Below, one piece after another: positions 18,899-28,280 of a stretch of 64,000 nucleotides of DNA. The position numbers were made by a program, and so were the translations under genes. Source of the DNA: an uncultured Comamonadaceae bacterium (GTDB lineage Bacteria; Pseudomonadota; Gammaproteobacteria; Burkholderiales; Burkholderiaceae); the NCBI GenBank assembly GCA_946482595.1, contig CAMLSD010000009.1, forward strand, positions 1-64,000. The letters are read 5' to 3'. Below the pieces are notes generated by a model, which was not told where the DNA came from, made no database searches, and saw nothing but the letters and a program-made list of their open reading frames with translations. Each line of letters begins with the position of its first letter. The first letter of the stretch is position 1.

Positions 18899-20424
18899 CA
18901 ACCCCATCGGTGGCGAACGACAGGCCCGTGCTGGTGGTGGGCGCCGGCATCATGGGCAGCGGCATTGCGCAGGTGGCCGCACAGGCCGGTCATCCGGTGT
19001 GGCTGCATGACGCCCGCGCCGGTGCCGCTGTCGATGCCTGCCGCAGGCTGGGCGCATCACTGCAGGCGCTGGTCGAGCGCGGCAGGATGAGCACCGACAC
19101 GGCCGCCGGCATCATCGAACGCATCCGGCCGATCGAGCACCTGGCCGAAGCCGCCCAGGCCGACTGGGTGATCGAGGCCATCGTCGAGGACCTTGACGCC
19201 AAGCGCGAGCTGATGCGCTCGCTCGAGTCGGTCGTGGGGCCGCACTGCGTGCTGGCCACCAACACCTCGTCGATCTCGATCACCGCCCTGGCGCGTGGCC
19301 TGCAGCAGCCCGGCCGCGTGGTCGGCATGCATTTCTTCAACCCCGTGCCGGTCATGAAACTCGTGGAGGTGGTGTCGGGCCTGCACACCGAGCCGGCCGT
19401 GGCCGAGCGTGTTGCGGTGCTGGCGCAACAGTGGGGCAAGACGGCGGTGCAGGCCCGCTCCACACCGGGCTTCATCGTCAACCGCATCGCGCGCCCGTTT
19501 TATGCCGAAGCGCTGGCGCTGCTGCATGAACGCTGCACCACCCCGGCCGCGCTCGATGCCTGCCTGCGGGCAGCGGGCTTTCGCATGGGCCCGTGCGAGC
19601 TGATGGACCTGATCGGCCATGACACCAACCTTGCGGTGACCGAGTCGGTGTTCCGGGCCAACTTCGGCGATCGCCGCTATGGCCCGTCCCTGGTGCAGCG
19701 TGAACTGGTCGACGCCGGCTGGCTGGGCCGCAAGTCCGGCCGGGGGTTCTACACCTATCGCGACGGTGCCCTGGTGCACGAGCCCGTGGTCGCCGACACG
19801 CTGGCTGACACCTCACCGCCGGCTGCCGCGTCAGTGGTCGTGCACGGCAACGCGGCCTGGTGCACCAACTGGGCCGACCGGCTGGCCGCAGCCGGGCATG
19901 CGGTCAGCCACGAACCGGTCAGTGCCTGGTGCGGCCTGGACATCGACGGCGCCCAGCTGCGCCTGACCGACGGACGCACGGCCGCTGAACTGGCGGCGCT
20001 CGGTCCGCAGCCTGCCGTGGCGGTATTCGATCTCCCCGTGCAGCCCTCGGACGGTGCCCTGGCGCATGCGGTTGCCGCCGCTGCGCCAGCGTCCTGGCAT
20101 CGCGATGCGGCGCGCTGGTTGCACGCCGTGGGTGTCCGGCCGGTGCTTGTCGCCGACACCCCTGGCCTGGTGGTTGCCCGCACCGTGGCCATGCTGATCA
20201 ACGAGGCCGCCGACGCGGTGCAGCAAGGCGTGTGCACCGTCGAAGGTGCCGACCAGGCCATGAAGCTGGGCGTGAACTATCCAGCCGGCCCGTTCGAGTG
20301 GCTGGCACAGTGGGGGGCAGCGCCCGTGGTCGCCCTGCTCGAACAGCTCGACCGGGCCTGCCGTGGGGAGCGCTATCGCGTGAGCCCGTGGTTGCGCCAG
20401 TGCGTGTGGGCGGGGCGAACCTGA
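18895..20424 (+). CDS. 3-hydroxyacyl-CoA dehydrogenase, PaaH-like
   Basis: A 509-residue NAD-dependent dehydrogenase. The Rossmann motif is VVGAGIMGSGIAQ (14-26) and the catalytic His146 is in GMHFFNPVPVMKLVE. Two C-terminal 3HCDH domains follow, starting at PGFIVNRIARPFYAEAL and PGLVVARTVAMLINEAADAV. The double C-terminal domain and length match PaaH/PaaC 3-hydroxyadipyl-CoA dehydrogenases, which share intermediates with the box pathway. ATGA overlap with the hydratase gene. It ends the box operon, 17 nt from the convergent UbiA-type gene, with no visible terminator between them. Confidence 0.92.
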   Translation: MTTPSVANDRPVLVVGAGIMGSGIAQVAAQAGHPVWLHDARAGAAVDACRRLGASLQALVERGRMSTDTAAGIIERIRPIEHLAEAAQADWVIEAIVEDLDAKRELMRSLESVVGPHCVLATNTSSISITALARGLQQPGRVVGMHFFNPVPVMKLVEVVSGLHTEPAVAERVAVLAQQWGKTAVQARSTPGFIVNRIARPFYAEALALLHERCTTPAALDACLRAAGFRMGPCELMDLIGHDTNLAVTESVFRANFGDRRYGPSLVQRELVDAGWLGRKSGRGFYTYRDGALVHEPVVADTLADTSPPAAASVVVHGNAAWCTNWADRLAAAGHAVSHEPVSAWCGLDIDGAQLRLTDGRTAAELAALGPQPAVAVFDLPVQPSDGALAHAVAAAAPASWHRDAARWLHAVGVRPVLVADTPGLVVARTVAMLINEAADAVQQGVCTVEGADQAMKLGVNYPAGPFEWLAQWGAAPVVALLEQLDRACRGERYRVSPWLRQCVWAGRT

Positions 20425-20441
20425 GTCGCACCCTTGGCCGT

Positions 20442-21896
20442 TCAGCTGCCCCGGAACACTGAACTGGCCGTCAGCACCGCAAGGGCCAGCGTGGCCGTGA
20501 CCAGTGTGGGCCGGTCCTGCATGGCGAACATCACCGGGTCGAAGTCCATGGTGCGCCGCGCTGCGCGCAGCCACATGCGCAGCAGGCTGGCGAGTACCGC
20601 CGCCCAGCCCACCCACAAGGCCGCCAGCACCGGCCACGGCAGCGCAGGCGTGCGTTCGTGCAGGTACAGCGCGAACACCATGGCACTCACGCAGGCGGCG
20701 GCCACGCCGGTGGCCATCAGGAAAGGGGCGTCGTCGGGCACGTAGCCGCGTGCGGCCCACACGGGCTGCTCGCCGGGCTGCACACGTGTCACCTCGACAT
20801 GCCGCTTCAGCAGGGCCAGGCTCAGGAAGACCGCAAGGCAGTAGCCGATGAGCCAGAACGACGGCACGATCAGGATGCATGCCGCCCCCATGGCCACCCG
20901 GAAGGCATACAGCCCCGCGAGCCACAGCACGTCCACCACCGCATGACGCTTGAGCCACCACGAATAGAGCCCCGAGGCCAGCGCGTAGCCGGCCAGTGCT
21001 CTGGCGAACAGCAGGTGCACGCTCAGCGCCGCGATCCCCATGCCGGCGACCAGGCCCGCGGCCACCGCGAGCACGCCTGCGGGCAGGCCGATGCGGCCCG
21101 ATGCCAGCGGCCGGTGCCGCTTTTCGGGATGCAGCCGGTCGGCTTCCAGGTCCAGCAGGTCGTTGAACACGTACATCGCCGAGGCCACGAGACCGGTGGC
21201 CAGCCAGCCTGCGGCCAGGTCCCACCAGCGCGGGGCGTCCAGCTCGGCGGCCACCGGCAGCGCGGGCAGCACCAGCAACAGGTTCTTGAGCCAGTGATGC
21301 ACACGCAACAGTCGCCACCAGGCGCCCGGCGCGGACTGCTCGAACGGGAAGCTCGCCTCCACCTTGCGGGCAGGCTCCACCTGCGCCACCCAGGCCACCG
21401 CAGGCCCGACCGGAATGCAGGCGCTCGCCGCGCGGAAGATCGGCCGGTCCGCCACGGCGTCGCCTGCATAGGCGAATGCCTGCCCCGCGCTGTGCCTGCG
21501 CATCGCCGCGAGCTTGGCCTCACCCTTGAGGTTCAGGCCCGGCTCGCTGCCGAGCACGTCGCCGATGAAGCCCAGCCGCTGCGCGAGCCGTTCGACCAGC
21601 TCACGAGGTGAGGCACTTGCCAGGTGCACCGGGCGACCGCAGCGGGCCTGCCGGGCCAGATAGTCGACCAGTCCTTCGTGCAGCGGCAGCAGGGCCAGGT
21701 CGAGCTCGACCTCACGCGCCAGCCGCGCCTTCAGGTAGGCCCGGCCGCGCAGCAGCCACCACAGCAGCAGCCAGGCCCGCCACGGATGAGACAGCACGAA
21801 GCGGCGCATGGCCTCGTGCAGCCAGTCGGTGCGCAGCAGCGTGCGGTCGACGTCGACGTAGATCGGGCCCGCCAGGGCTTCAGACGGGTGCGTCAT
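20442..21896 (-). CDS. HAD-like phosphatase fused to UbiA-type prenyltransferase
   Basis: A 484-residue two-domain protein. Residues 1-190 are HAD-like: motif I DVDRTL (Asp15, Asp17), SASPREL, and motif IV AGDAVAD (143-149). From about 194 to the end is a UbiA-type membrane domain with about eight hydrophobic helices and the prenyl-diphosphate/Mg motif NDLLDLEADRLHPEKRHRPL (244-263). Such fusions resemble decaprenyl-phosphate phosphoribosyltransferase plus its phosphatase, which make prenyl-phosphoryl pentoses for glycosylation. The 3' end of the neighbouring membrane-protein gene overlaps this start by 17 nt, so they form an operon. Quinone or haem prenylation is less likely, given the HAD fusion. 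Confidence 0.85.
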   Translation of the reverse strand: MTHPSEALAGPIYVDVDRTLLRTDWLHEAMRRFVLSHPWRAWLLLWWLLRGRAYLKARLAREVELDLALLPLHEGLVDYLARQARCGRPVHLASASPRELVERLAQRLGFIGDVLGSEPGLNLKGEAKLAAMRRHSAGQAFAYAGDAVADRPIFRAASACIPVGPAVAWVAQVEPARKVEASFPFEQSAPGAWWRLLRVHHWLKNLLLVLPALPVAAELDAPRWWDLAAGWLATGLVASAMYVFNDLLDLEADRLHPEKRHRPLASGRIGLPAGVLAVAAGLVAGMGIAALSVHLLFARALAGYALASGLYSWWLKRHAVVDVLWLAGLYAFRVAMGAACILIVPSFWLIGYCLAVFLSLALLKRHVEVTRVQPGEQPVWAARGYVPDDAPFLMATGVAAACVSAMVFALYLHERTPALPWPVLAALWVGWAAVLASLLRMWLRAARRTMDFDPVMFAMQDRPTLVTATLALAVLTASSVFRGS

Positions 21897-23850
21897 GCAA
21901 CACCATCGTGGCTTCGATCAAGGGGCCGCCGGGCAGGTCGCGACCAAAGCCGTCCTCGCGCATCACGCGAAGTCGCGACACGATGCCGGCGGGCCGCTCG
22001 CGGCGCGTCATCCAGGCGACGGCCTGGGATTGGTCCAGCAGCAGCGGCTGCACCAGAAAGCCGGCGCGCGCCGCGCCCTGGGACAAGCGGTAGGTGTGCC
22101 GCTGGCCTGTCGACGTCTCGACCTCCAGCCGCAGCAGTGGTGCCCTCAGCGCAAAGGCGAAGGCCCGCTGCTTCCACGAGGGCCGCCATTGCAGCCGCAG
22201 GGACAGCAAGGACGATGGCCCGCCGGACGTTGCGCCAGGCAGGCTCACCCATTCGCCTGCCGGCAGGCGCAGCGTGCCTGCTTCGCGATCGGCCGCGGGC
22301 GCCGAGGCCCCGCTGCGCCGGCGCAGCAGTTCGAGCCCCGCCTCGTGGTCCACCCACTCGTAGCGGCGCAGCAGTTCCACCAGTGCCAGCGGGTCTTCTG
22401 ACGACGGCAGCTTGCCGTCGATCGGCATCACCTGGAACAGGACGTGGCCCGGCGCCCGCTCGCCCGACAGGGCCTCGGCGTTCATCCGGGCCAGCGCGGT
22501 CGAGTGAGCCATGTGACTCTGGAACACCGGCCGGGGCTGGTAGTTCAGGCCGTTGATCAGCAGCCGGCCCTGCTGCACACCGACAAGGTCGATCGGCTCA
22601 TCGCCCACCCGCGCGTGCGTCTTCGGCAGGGCCCACTGCGCCTGCAGCCGCGCCCGCTCGGCGTCCTGCCGGGCCTGGAAGCGGCCGAGCGCGGCCTCCC
22701 CGTTCTGCCGGTGGTCGACCACCAGGGCCGTGCCCAGCTGCGACCACGTGGACACCAGCGGACCATACGACAGCACGAACCCCAGCACCGCCAGCACCGC
22801 CACCCCGCCCCAGGGCGCGGCACCCCGCGCCCAAAGCAACAGCGCGATCGACGACAGTGTCAGGAAGTAGGCCAGCTCGTGCCCGGCGTCCTGGCGCACG
22901 AAGGCGGCCTTCCACACCAGAAACCCCATGGCCGCCCAGAACAGCACATCGCTCGCGGCAGCCACGCGCCCGCCGTCCGCGCGCACCGCATGCGCGAGCG
23001 CGGCCGCACCGGCAGCAAGCAGGGTCGCTGCCCCGATCCACAACGGCACCGCATGGCCCGCCTGCCCCATGGCCAGGTTGTAGGCGCTGCTGACCTCGAG
23101 GCTCGTTGATACATAGTCAAGCCACGCCGAGGCCGGCTGGCCGGCCACGACCATCCAGGCTCCGGCCCAGGCAGCCGCTGCGATCGCCAGCCACCCCGCA
23201 GCCACGCGGGCACCGCCCGGCATGGCGGCCACGCGCGCCACGCTCAACATCACTGCCAGCCCGCCGAGCAGGAAATACGAGAACTTGATCAACCCGACCA
23301 CGCCGAGCAGGGCCATGACCGCCGCGCAAGCCCACCACCGAGCGCGGCCGCGGCTGCGCCAGGTGGCAGCCAGGTCCTGCAGCACCACAAAGGCCGCAGC
23401 CACCGCGAGGTAGCTCACGGCGTCGGTCTTGACCAGCGAGGTGGTCACCGCCACCCAGCCCACCACCACCCAGGTGCGCCAGGCCGTGCCCATGCCCCGA
23501 CCCAAGGCACCCGCCAACACCAGCGCGCCGCCCAGGGCCAGTGCCAGTTGCCCGAGGGCATACCGCGGGAACACGGCCGGGTCGTAACCGAGGTAGGGAT
23601 GAAGGAAACCGAGGGGGCCGTAGGTGTGGACGATGTCGCGGCCCCACACCCACCCCTGGACATGGGCGTGCCCCAGTACTTGAAGCCAGCCGGCATCCAG
23701 GGCGTCGGGTGAGGCGGGGATGCCGAGCTGGATCTGTGACAGCGTGAGCAAGGCCACGGCCAACAGGGCCCGCCACAGGGCACGATGCTCAGCCGGGGCC
23801 AGCTTCGCAGGCTCGCGGCGTGGCGAGCGGCGTGCAAGCCAGGTGATCAT
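21880..23850 (-). CDS. Large polytopic membrane protein, possible GT-C-type glycosyltransferase
   Basis: About 656 residues: a short Arg-rich start, then roughly 11-12 hydrophobic segments up to about residue 410, and a soluble C-terminal half rich in Arg and Asp. An extracytoplasmic-looking loop after the first helix reads SPDALDAGWLQVLGHAHVQGWVWGRD, an acidic/aromatic loop of the kind seen in GT-C enzymes; this is only a resemblance. It is the upstream partner of the HAD-UbiA gene, so transfer of a prenyl-phosphate-linked sugar is a reasonable hypothesis. No catalytic motif is certain. ATG at 23886 is an alternative start; neither has a clear ribosome site. Confidence 0.75.
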   Translation of the reverse strand: MITWLARRSPRREPAKLAPAEHRALWRALLAVALLTLSQIQLGIPASPDALDAGWLQVLGHAHVQGWVWGRDIVHTYGPLGFLHPYLGYDPAVFPRYALGQLALALGGALVLAGALGRGMGTAWRTWVVVGWVAVTTSLVKTDAVSYLAVAAAFVVLQDLAATWRSRGRARWWACAAVMALLGVVGLIKFSYFLLGGLAVMLSVARVAAMPGGARVAAGWLAIAAAAWAGAWMVVAGQPASAWLDYVSTSLEVSSAYNLAMGQAGHAVPLWIGAATLLAAGAAALAHAVRADGGRVAAASDVLFWAAMGFLVWKAAFVRQDAGHELAYFLTLSSIALLLWARGAAPWGGVAVLAVLGFVLSYGPLVSTWSQLGTALVVDHRQNGEAALGRFQARQDAERARLQAQWALPKTHARVGDEPIDLVGVQQGRLLINGLNYQPRPVFQSHMAHSTALARMNAEALSGERAPGHVLFQVMPIDGKLPSSEDPLALVELLRRYEWVDHEAGLELLRRRSGASAPAADREAGTLRLPAGEWVSLPGATSGGPSSLLSLRLQWRPSWKQRAFAFALRAPLLRLEVETSTGQRHTYRLSQGAARAGFLVQPLLLDQSQAVAWMTRRERPAGIVSRLRVMREDGFGRDLPGGPLIEATMVLHDAPV

Positions 23851-24023
23851 GGATTCAGGCGTCGCGGCCGGGCGGGAGGGGGACATTCTGCGCCGCGCGG
23901 TGAAGGGCACGTGGTTGCTCTGCGGTTGTGACGCAGGCGATTTTTCGGGGCGTGTCGGGATGGAGCAATCCCCCAACGGGCTTACGACCAAAGAGCCGCA
24001 GCGCAGAGCGTCGCCGCAGTGGC

Positions 24024-24749
24024 TCAGGGGCCGGGACGGGACTCCTGGCGCCACGGACTGAACGCCGGGCCCAGCCAGGCCGACAGGGCCTGGGCGCCGG
24101 GTGGCGTGATCTCCAGCGCGCGACTGCCGGTGTGGCGGCGCAGCCAGCCGCGCTCGATGCAGTGCGCGCACAACTGGCGCCCCAGACGGCCCGCCACGTG
24201 CGGCCGTCGTTCGCTCCAGTCCAGGCAGGGGCGGCAACCGGGCCGACGTGCGCCGGCCTGCGTGTCGTCGAACGACATGCCCAGGCTTGACAGCGATGCA
24301 TGCACCTGCGGCGTCACCCAGCCGGACTCACCGTCAAAGACCACGGCGCCGTCGTGCAGCAGGCGCTGGGCGATGGCCACCCCCAGGCGGCCGGCCACAT
24401 GGTCGTAGCAGGTGCGGGCCAGGCGCATCGCCTCATTGCGCGGGCCGGGCACCACCGCGCGGCTGGCGTGCGGCTGGCGCGCGGCGAGCTGCATGATGCC
24501 TTCGAGCAGCTGGGCCACCTCGGCGCTGGCCAGGCGGTGATAGCGGTGCCGGCCGCGCTGCTCGACGACCAGCAGGCCGCCCTCGACCAGCTGCGCCAGG
24601 TGCCGGCTGCCGGTCTGCGGCGTCACCCGGGCGGCCTGCGCCAGTTCATTGGCGGTCAGCGCCCGGCCGTCCATCAGCTCCAGCAGCATGGCGGTGCGAG
24701 CCGGTTCCCCCACCAGCGAGGCGATGCGTGCGACTTGATTGGTGTGCAT
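24024..24749 (-). CDS. ArsR-type winged-helix transcriptional regulator
   Basis: A 241-residue regulator. The N-terminal winged helix (about 5-80) shows [31 protein letters not shown], then [33 protein letters not shown], the ArsR/SmtB pattern without the metal-site ELCVCDL motif. The C-terminal 150 residues are an extension found in a subgroup of ArsR-like regulators, with four Cys (CRPC and CAHC) that could bind metal. It is divergent from the NIPSNAP and ABM genes, which it probably controls across the 166-nt gap. The ATG at 24749 is chosen because the regulator domain begins there. Confidence 0.85.
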   Translation of the reverse strand: MHTNQVARIASLVGEPARTAMLLELMDGRALTANELAQAARVTPQTGSRHLAQLVEGGLLVVEQRGRHRYHRLASAEVAQLLEGIMQLAARQPHASRAVVPGPRNEAMRLARTCYDHVAGRLGVAIAQRLLHDGAVVFDGESGWVTPQVHASLSSLGMSFDDTQAGARRPGCRPCLDWSERRPHVAGRLGRQLCAHCIERGWLRRHTGSRALEITPPGAQALSAWLGPAFSPWRQESRPGP

Positions 24750-24915
24750 GGCTGCATCGTGCCAGAGCCCGCGGGCCGATGGTTCGTCCTGCAGCGAAGC
24801 ATCGCATGCCACCGATCGCGGACGATCAGCGCCGTGGGTTCATGACCTCCGAGGTCATCGACCGGGCCGCCCGGGCCCGCCACACTGTCCTCAACCCTGC
24901 ATCGAAGACCACCCC

Positions 24916-25254
24916 ATGACCATCACCTGCTTCATCGAATACCGCATCGACCCCTTCCAGCGCGACGCCTTCAAGACCTACGCCGAGAACTGGGGCCGCA
25001 TCATCCCGCGCTGCGGCGGCCAGCTGCTTGGCTACTTCCTGCCGCACGAAGGCACCAATGACGTTGCATGGGGCCTGATCGCCTTCGACAGCCTGGCGGC
25101 CTACGAGGCCTATCGCCAGCGACTGAAGACCGACCCGCAGGGCCGCGAGAATTTCGAGATGGCACGCCGCATGCGCTTCATCGTGCAGGAGCGGCGCAGC
25201 TTCACCGAAGTGGTCGACGGCACCTGCCTGGGGCTGGCCGCCGCACGGGCGTGA
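24916..25254 (+). CDS. NIPSNAP-family protein
   Basis: A 112-residue dimeric alpha/beta-barrel-type protein: [26 protein letters not shown], then [35 protein letters not shown]. This is the NIPSNAP domain, a ferredoxin-like fold of unclear biochemical role. It is divergent from the ArsR-type gene, and its stop overlaps a GTG start of the next gene by 4 nt. The pairing with an ABM-type protein suggests a small stress- or redox-linked operon. Confidence 0.87.
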   Translation: MTITCFIEYRIDPFQRDAFKTYAENWGRIIPRCGGQLLGYFLPHEGTNDVAWGLIAFDSLAAYEAYRQRLKTDPQGRENFEMARRMRFIVQERRSFTEVVDGTCLGLAAARA

Positions 25255-25604
25255 ACGACATGCTGGCCGTCATCTTCGAAGTGGTGCCGCAGCCGGGCCA
25301 CACCACCGACTACCTCGACGCGGCCGCGGCCTTGCGGCCCCATCTGCAGGCCATCGATGGATTCATCTCGATCGAACGCTTCCAGAGCCTGAGCGATCCG
25401 GGCCGGTTGCTGTCGCTGTCGTTCTGGCGGGACGAGGCCGCCATCGCCCAGTGGCGCAACCTGGAGGTGCACCGCCGCACCCAGCAGGCCGGGCGCGAGC
25501 GGATCTTTGCCGACTACCGGTTGCGTGTGGCGCAGGTCGTGCGCGACTACGGCCTGCACGAGCGCGACCAGGCGCCTGAGGACTCCAGGCACCGGCACGG
25601 CTGA
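25251..25604 (+). CDS. Antibiotic biosynthesis monooxygenase (ABM)-domain protein
   Basis: A 117-residue protein with a dimeric alpha/beta-barrel (ABM-like) domain: [43 protein letters not shown], then [30 protein letters not shown]. Members include quinol monooxygenases and haem-degrading enzymes, but many have unknown functions. The GTG at 25251 gives a GTGA overlap with the NIPSNAP stop; an ATG three codons later is an alternative. The last 20 residues (after about 97) are charged and probably disordered. Confidence 0.85.
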   Translation: MNDMLAVIFEVVPQPGHTTDYLDAAAALRPHLQAIDGFISIERFQSLSDPGRLLSLSFWRDEAAIAQWRNLEVHRRTQQAGRERIFADYRLRVAQVVRDYGLHERDQAPEDSRHRHG

Positions 25605-25671
25605 CACAGCTCACACGGCTGACACCCGGGCCGCGGGCCACCCCGATTTCATTTCAACAAGGAGAGTGAAG

Positions 25672-26094
25672 ATGAAAAGCGTGACACCGTCCCCCCTGCT
25701 GAAGCTGGGCATCACCATCGACGCGGTGGCCTCGGCGGCCAGTGCAGTGCTGCAGCTCGCAGCCCTGGGCCTGCTGACCGAATGGCTGGTTCTGCCGCGT
25801 GCACTGCTGCTCGAGACCGGCATCTTCATGATCGGCTATGCCGCGCTGCTGATCTGGATGGCTCGCAGTGCGCGTGTCCCGGTGCTGTTGACGCGCTTCA
25901 TCGTGCTGGGCAACCTGGCCTGGGCCCTGGCCTGCGTGGGCATCCTGGTGGGCGGTGTCGTGTCGCCTTCACCGCTTGGGGTGTTCTATGTCGGCACGCA
26001 GGCGGTGGCCGTGGCTGCCTTTGCGCTGATGCAGGCCATCGGCCTGAAGGCCAGCGCGCCTGTGGCGGCGCCGGCCCTGGCCCGATCGTCCTGA
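25672..26094 (+). CDS. Small four-helix membrane protein, unknown function
   Basis: A 140-residue hydrophobic protein with four predicted membrane segments (about 13-32, 42-62, 70-92, 98-118) and a short Ala-rich tail. The ATG at 25672 is preceded by AAGGAGAG at good spacing. I do not recognise a family motif. It is 67 nt after the ABM gene on the same strand and may belong to the same ArsR-controlled transcript. It ends 2 nt from the convergent hydrolase gene. Confidence 0.8.
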   Translation: MKSVTPSPLLKLGITIDAVASAASAVLQLAALGLLTEWLVLPRALLLETGIFMIGYAALLIWMARSARVPVLLTRFIVLGNLAWALACVGILVGGVVSPSPLGVFYVGTQAVAVAAFALMQAIGLKASAPVAAPALARSS

Positions 26095-26096
26095 AC

Positions 26097-26972
26097 TCAG
26101 GCCACCTTGGCCGAAGCCATCTCGGGCACCTCGTGCATGAAGCGGCGCAGGTGCTCGAGCGACCGTTCGGCCCAGGCGCAGGGGCTGTCGAGTTCGGCGG
26201 CGTCACCTTCCATCAGCGCCCCCGGCCAGTCCGCACCGCAGGCCAGCACCACTTCGGTCACCGGCACGCCGGCATCCTTCAGGCGATGGGCATAACACAG
26301 CGCCTCGTCGCGCAGCGGATCGTCGGCGGTGGTGAGCACCAGCGCCGGCGGCAGATGGCCCAGACGCGTGGAGGCACTGGGCGAGGCATAGGGATGGTCG
26401 GCATCGCCCACATCGCGCAGGTAACGCTTCCAGCCTTCGGCCCAGGTGCATCCCGGCTGGCCCAAGCCGGCTTCGCGCAGCGAGGCCGTGGCCATGCACG
26501 GGTCGAGCATCGGCGAGATCAGGATCTGGCCGGCCAGCTCGGGCTTGTGACGGTCGCGTGACATCATGGCCATCACGGCGGCCAGATTGCCGCCGGCTTC
26601 CTCGCCGGCCACGAACACCCGGGCGCCCGGCCCGGCCAGGCGGTTGCGCTTGGCCGCGGCCCACACCAGGGCCTCGTAGGCCGCATCGACCGATGCCGGA
26701 AAGCGGCATTCGGGCGCCAGCGGATAGGCCACCGACACCACACGCGCCCCGGCCTTGCACAGCAGATGCGCCACCTTGGTGCCGCAATCCAGCGTGCCGG
26801 AGGTGAAAGCCCCGCCATGAAAATGGACCACCAGCGGTGCACCGGCGGCACTGGCACGCTGCCCGTACAGTCGCACCGGCAGCGAGACCCCGGGCAGATC
26901 GATCACCGAATCTTCCACGTGCTGACACGCGGCGTCTCGGGCGTTGGCGGGTTGGGCGGTGAGTGAGGACAT
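26097..26972 (-). CDS. HSL-type alpha/beta hydrolase with replaced nucleophile
   Basis: About 291 residues of the hormone-sensitive lipase-like fold. The oxyanion motif is HGGAF (52-56), the tyrosine-containing strand is VSVAYPLAPECRFP, and the acid loop is TTADDPLRDEA. The nucleophile elbow, normally GDSAGG, reads GEEAGG (123-128), so Ser is Glu. The usual C-terminal His segment reads LACGADWPGAL and has no His. The protein is therefore probably inactive as an esterase. It is divergent from a LysR gene and near an RND operon, as the lipase-like llpE gene is in Burkholderia ceo/bpeEF loci. Start uncertain: ATG 26972 or ATG 26987. Confidence 0.85.
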   Translation of the reverse strand: MSSLTAQPANARDAACQHVEDSVIDLPGVSLPVRLYGQRASAAGAPLVVHFHGGAFTSGTLDCGTKVAHLLCKAGARVVSVAYPLAPECRFPASVDAAYEALVWAAAKRNRLAGPGARVFVAGEEAGGNLAAVMAMMSRDRHKPELAGQILISPMLDPCMATASLREAGLGQPGCTWAEGWKRYLRDVGDADHPYASPSASTRLGHLPPALVLTTADDPLRDEALCYAHRLKDAGVPVTEVVLACGADWPGALMEGDAAELDSPCAWAERSLEHLRRFMHEVPEMASAKVA

Positions 26973-27183
26973 CTTTCGGCGGGCCATCGACGTGGCGGGC
27001 AGGTGGGCTGCAATGATGGGAAGATAAGGGCAACCGGCGCGTCGATCAATGGCAGGAGTCTGGCAACAGCATTTCCAATCGTGAACAATCGGCGGGCGGC
27101 CCCTTGAACCTTCAACGTCCGTACCCACCTCAGGGCCTGTTTGTCTGGCGAGGGCCCGCGGGGAGCGGGCCAGGAGAAAAAAC

Positions 27184-28101
27184 TTGGATCAAGTGGCAGC
27201 GATGCGGGTCTTCGCGCGGGTGGTCGAGGCCGGGAATTTCACCAAGGCAGCCGATTCGCTGCAGATGCCCAAACCCACCGTCACCAAGCTCGTCCAGAGC
27301 CTGGAGGCGCATCTGAAGGTCAAGCTGCTGCAGCGCACGACCCGCAGTGTGACCGTGACATCCGACGGTGCGGTGTATTACGAGCGTGTCGTGCGCCTGC
27401 TGGCCGACCTCGACGAGATCGAGGCCACGATGTCACGGGCCCGCACCAGCCCCAAGGGGAGGTTGCGCATCGACGTGGGCACCTCGGTGGCACACGAGAT
27501 CCTCATCCCCCACATGATGGACTTTCACGCGCGCTACCCCGACCTGCAGGTCGAGATGGGCGTGACCGACCGGCCCGTCAACCTGGTCAGCGACAACGTC
27601 GACTGCGTGATCCGCGGCGGCACGCTGACCGACCAGTCGCTGGTGGCCCGGCGCATCGCCACGGTCGACTTCATGACCTGTGCCACCCCTGAATATGTGC
27701 GCCGGCACGGCCTGCCCAGCCACCCCAGTGAGATCGAGACCGCGCATCAGGTGGTCAACTACGTCTCGGCCGCCAATGGCCGGCTCTTCCCGCTGACCTT
27801 CGAGAAGGACGGCGAAACGCTGGAGATCGAAGGGCGGCATGTGCTGGCGGTCAATGAGGCCAGCGCCTACATGGTGGCGGGCATGTCGGGCCTGGGCATC
27901 TTCCAGCCGGTGCGCTTCATGGCCGAATCGCGCATCGCCAGTGGTGAACTGGTGCAGGTGCTGCCCGAATGGGGCGCCGGCACGCTGCCGATCTATGTGG
28001 TCTACCCGTCGAACCGCCACCTCAGTGCCAAGGTGCGTGCATTTGTCGACTGGGTCGTCGAACTGTTCGCACAGCACCAGGCCTTCAGGCCGCGCGACTG
28101 A
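27184..28101 (+). CDS. LysR-family regulator of the adjacent RND efflux operon
   Basis: A 305-residue regulator. The N-terminal winged HTH (about 1-60) shows MRVFARVVEAGNFTKAADSL and KPTVTKLVQSLEAHLKVKLLQR. The C-terminal effector domain (about 90-300) starts GRLRIDVGTSVAHEILIP. I chose the TTG at 27184 because AGGAGA lies 7 nt upstream and it opens the HTH domain. It sits between a divergent hydrolase gene and a co-directional efflux operon. This arrangement resembles CeoR/BpeT, LysR activators of RND pumps in Burkholderia; the comparison is from memory. Confidence 0.92.
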   Translation: MDQVAAMRVFARVVEAGNFTKAADSLQMPKPTVTKLVQSLEAHLKVKLLQRTTRSVTVTSDGAVYYERVVRLLADLDEIEATMSRARTSPKGRLRIDVGTSVAHEILIPHMMDFHARYPDLQVEMGVTDRPVNLVSDNVDCVIRGGTLTDQSLVARRIATVDFMTCATPEYVRRHGLPSHPSEIETAHQVVNYVSAANGRLFPLTFEKDGETLEIEGRHVLAVNEASAYMVAGMSGLGIFQPVRFMAESRIASGELVQVLPEWGAGTLPIYVVYPSNRHLSAKVRAFVDWVVELFAQHQAFRPRD

Positions 28102-28154
28102 GCGGGCGCTGAGTCTGTCCCGGCCGTGCGCCGTGTCGATTGTTGGCATCCTGG

Positions 28155-28182
28155 AAACGCTGTGAGCGCAATTGCAGCGTTT
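28155..28182. promoter_or_regulatory. Dyad operator candidate upstream of the RND operon
   Basis: aaacgctg (28155-28162) and cagcgttt (28175-28182) are perfect inverted repeats around a 12-nt centre containing caattg. The element lies about 100 nt before the adaptor gene start, in the only non-coding gap after the LysR gene. It is a probable binding site for that regulator. Confidence 0.5.
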
Positions 28183-28280
28183 ATCGAAACCCGGAAGAAC
28201 CCTAACCTTCGCGACATCGCGATTCGGAATCTGCCGTGCAGGTTCCGTGCGTTTCGCAAAGATCCTCAAGGAGTTCTTCC

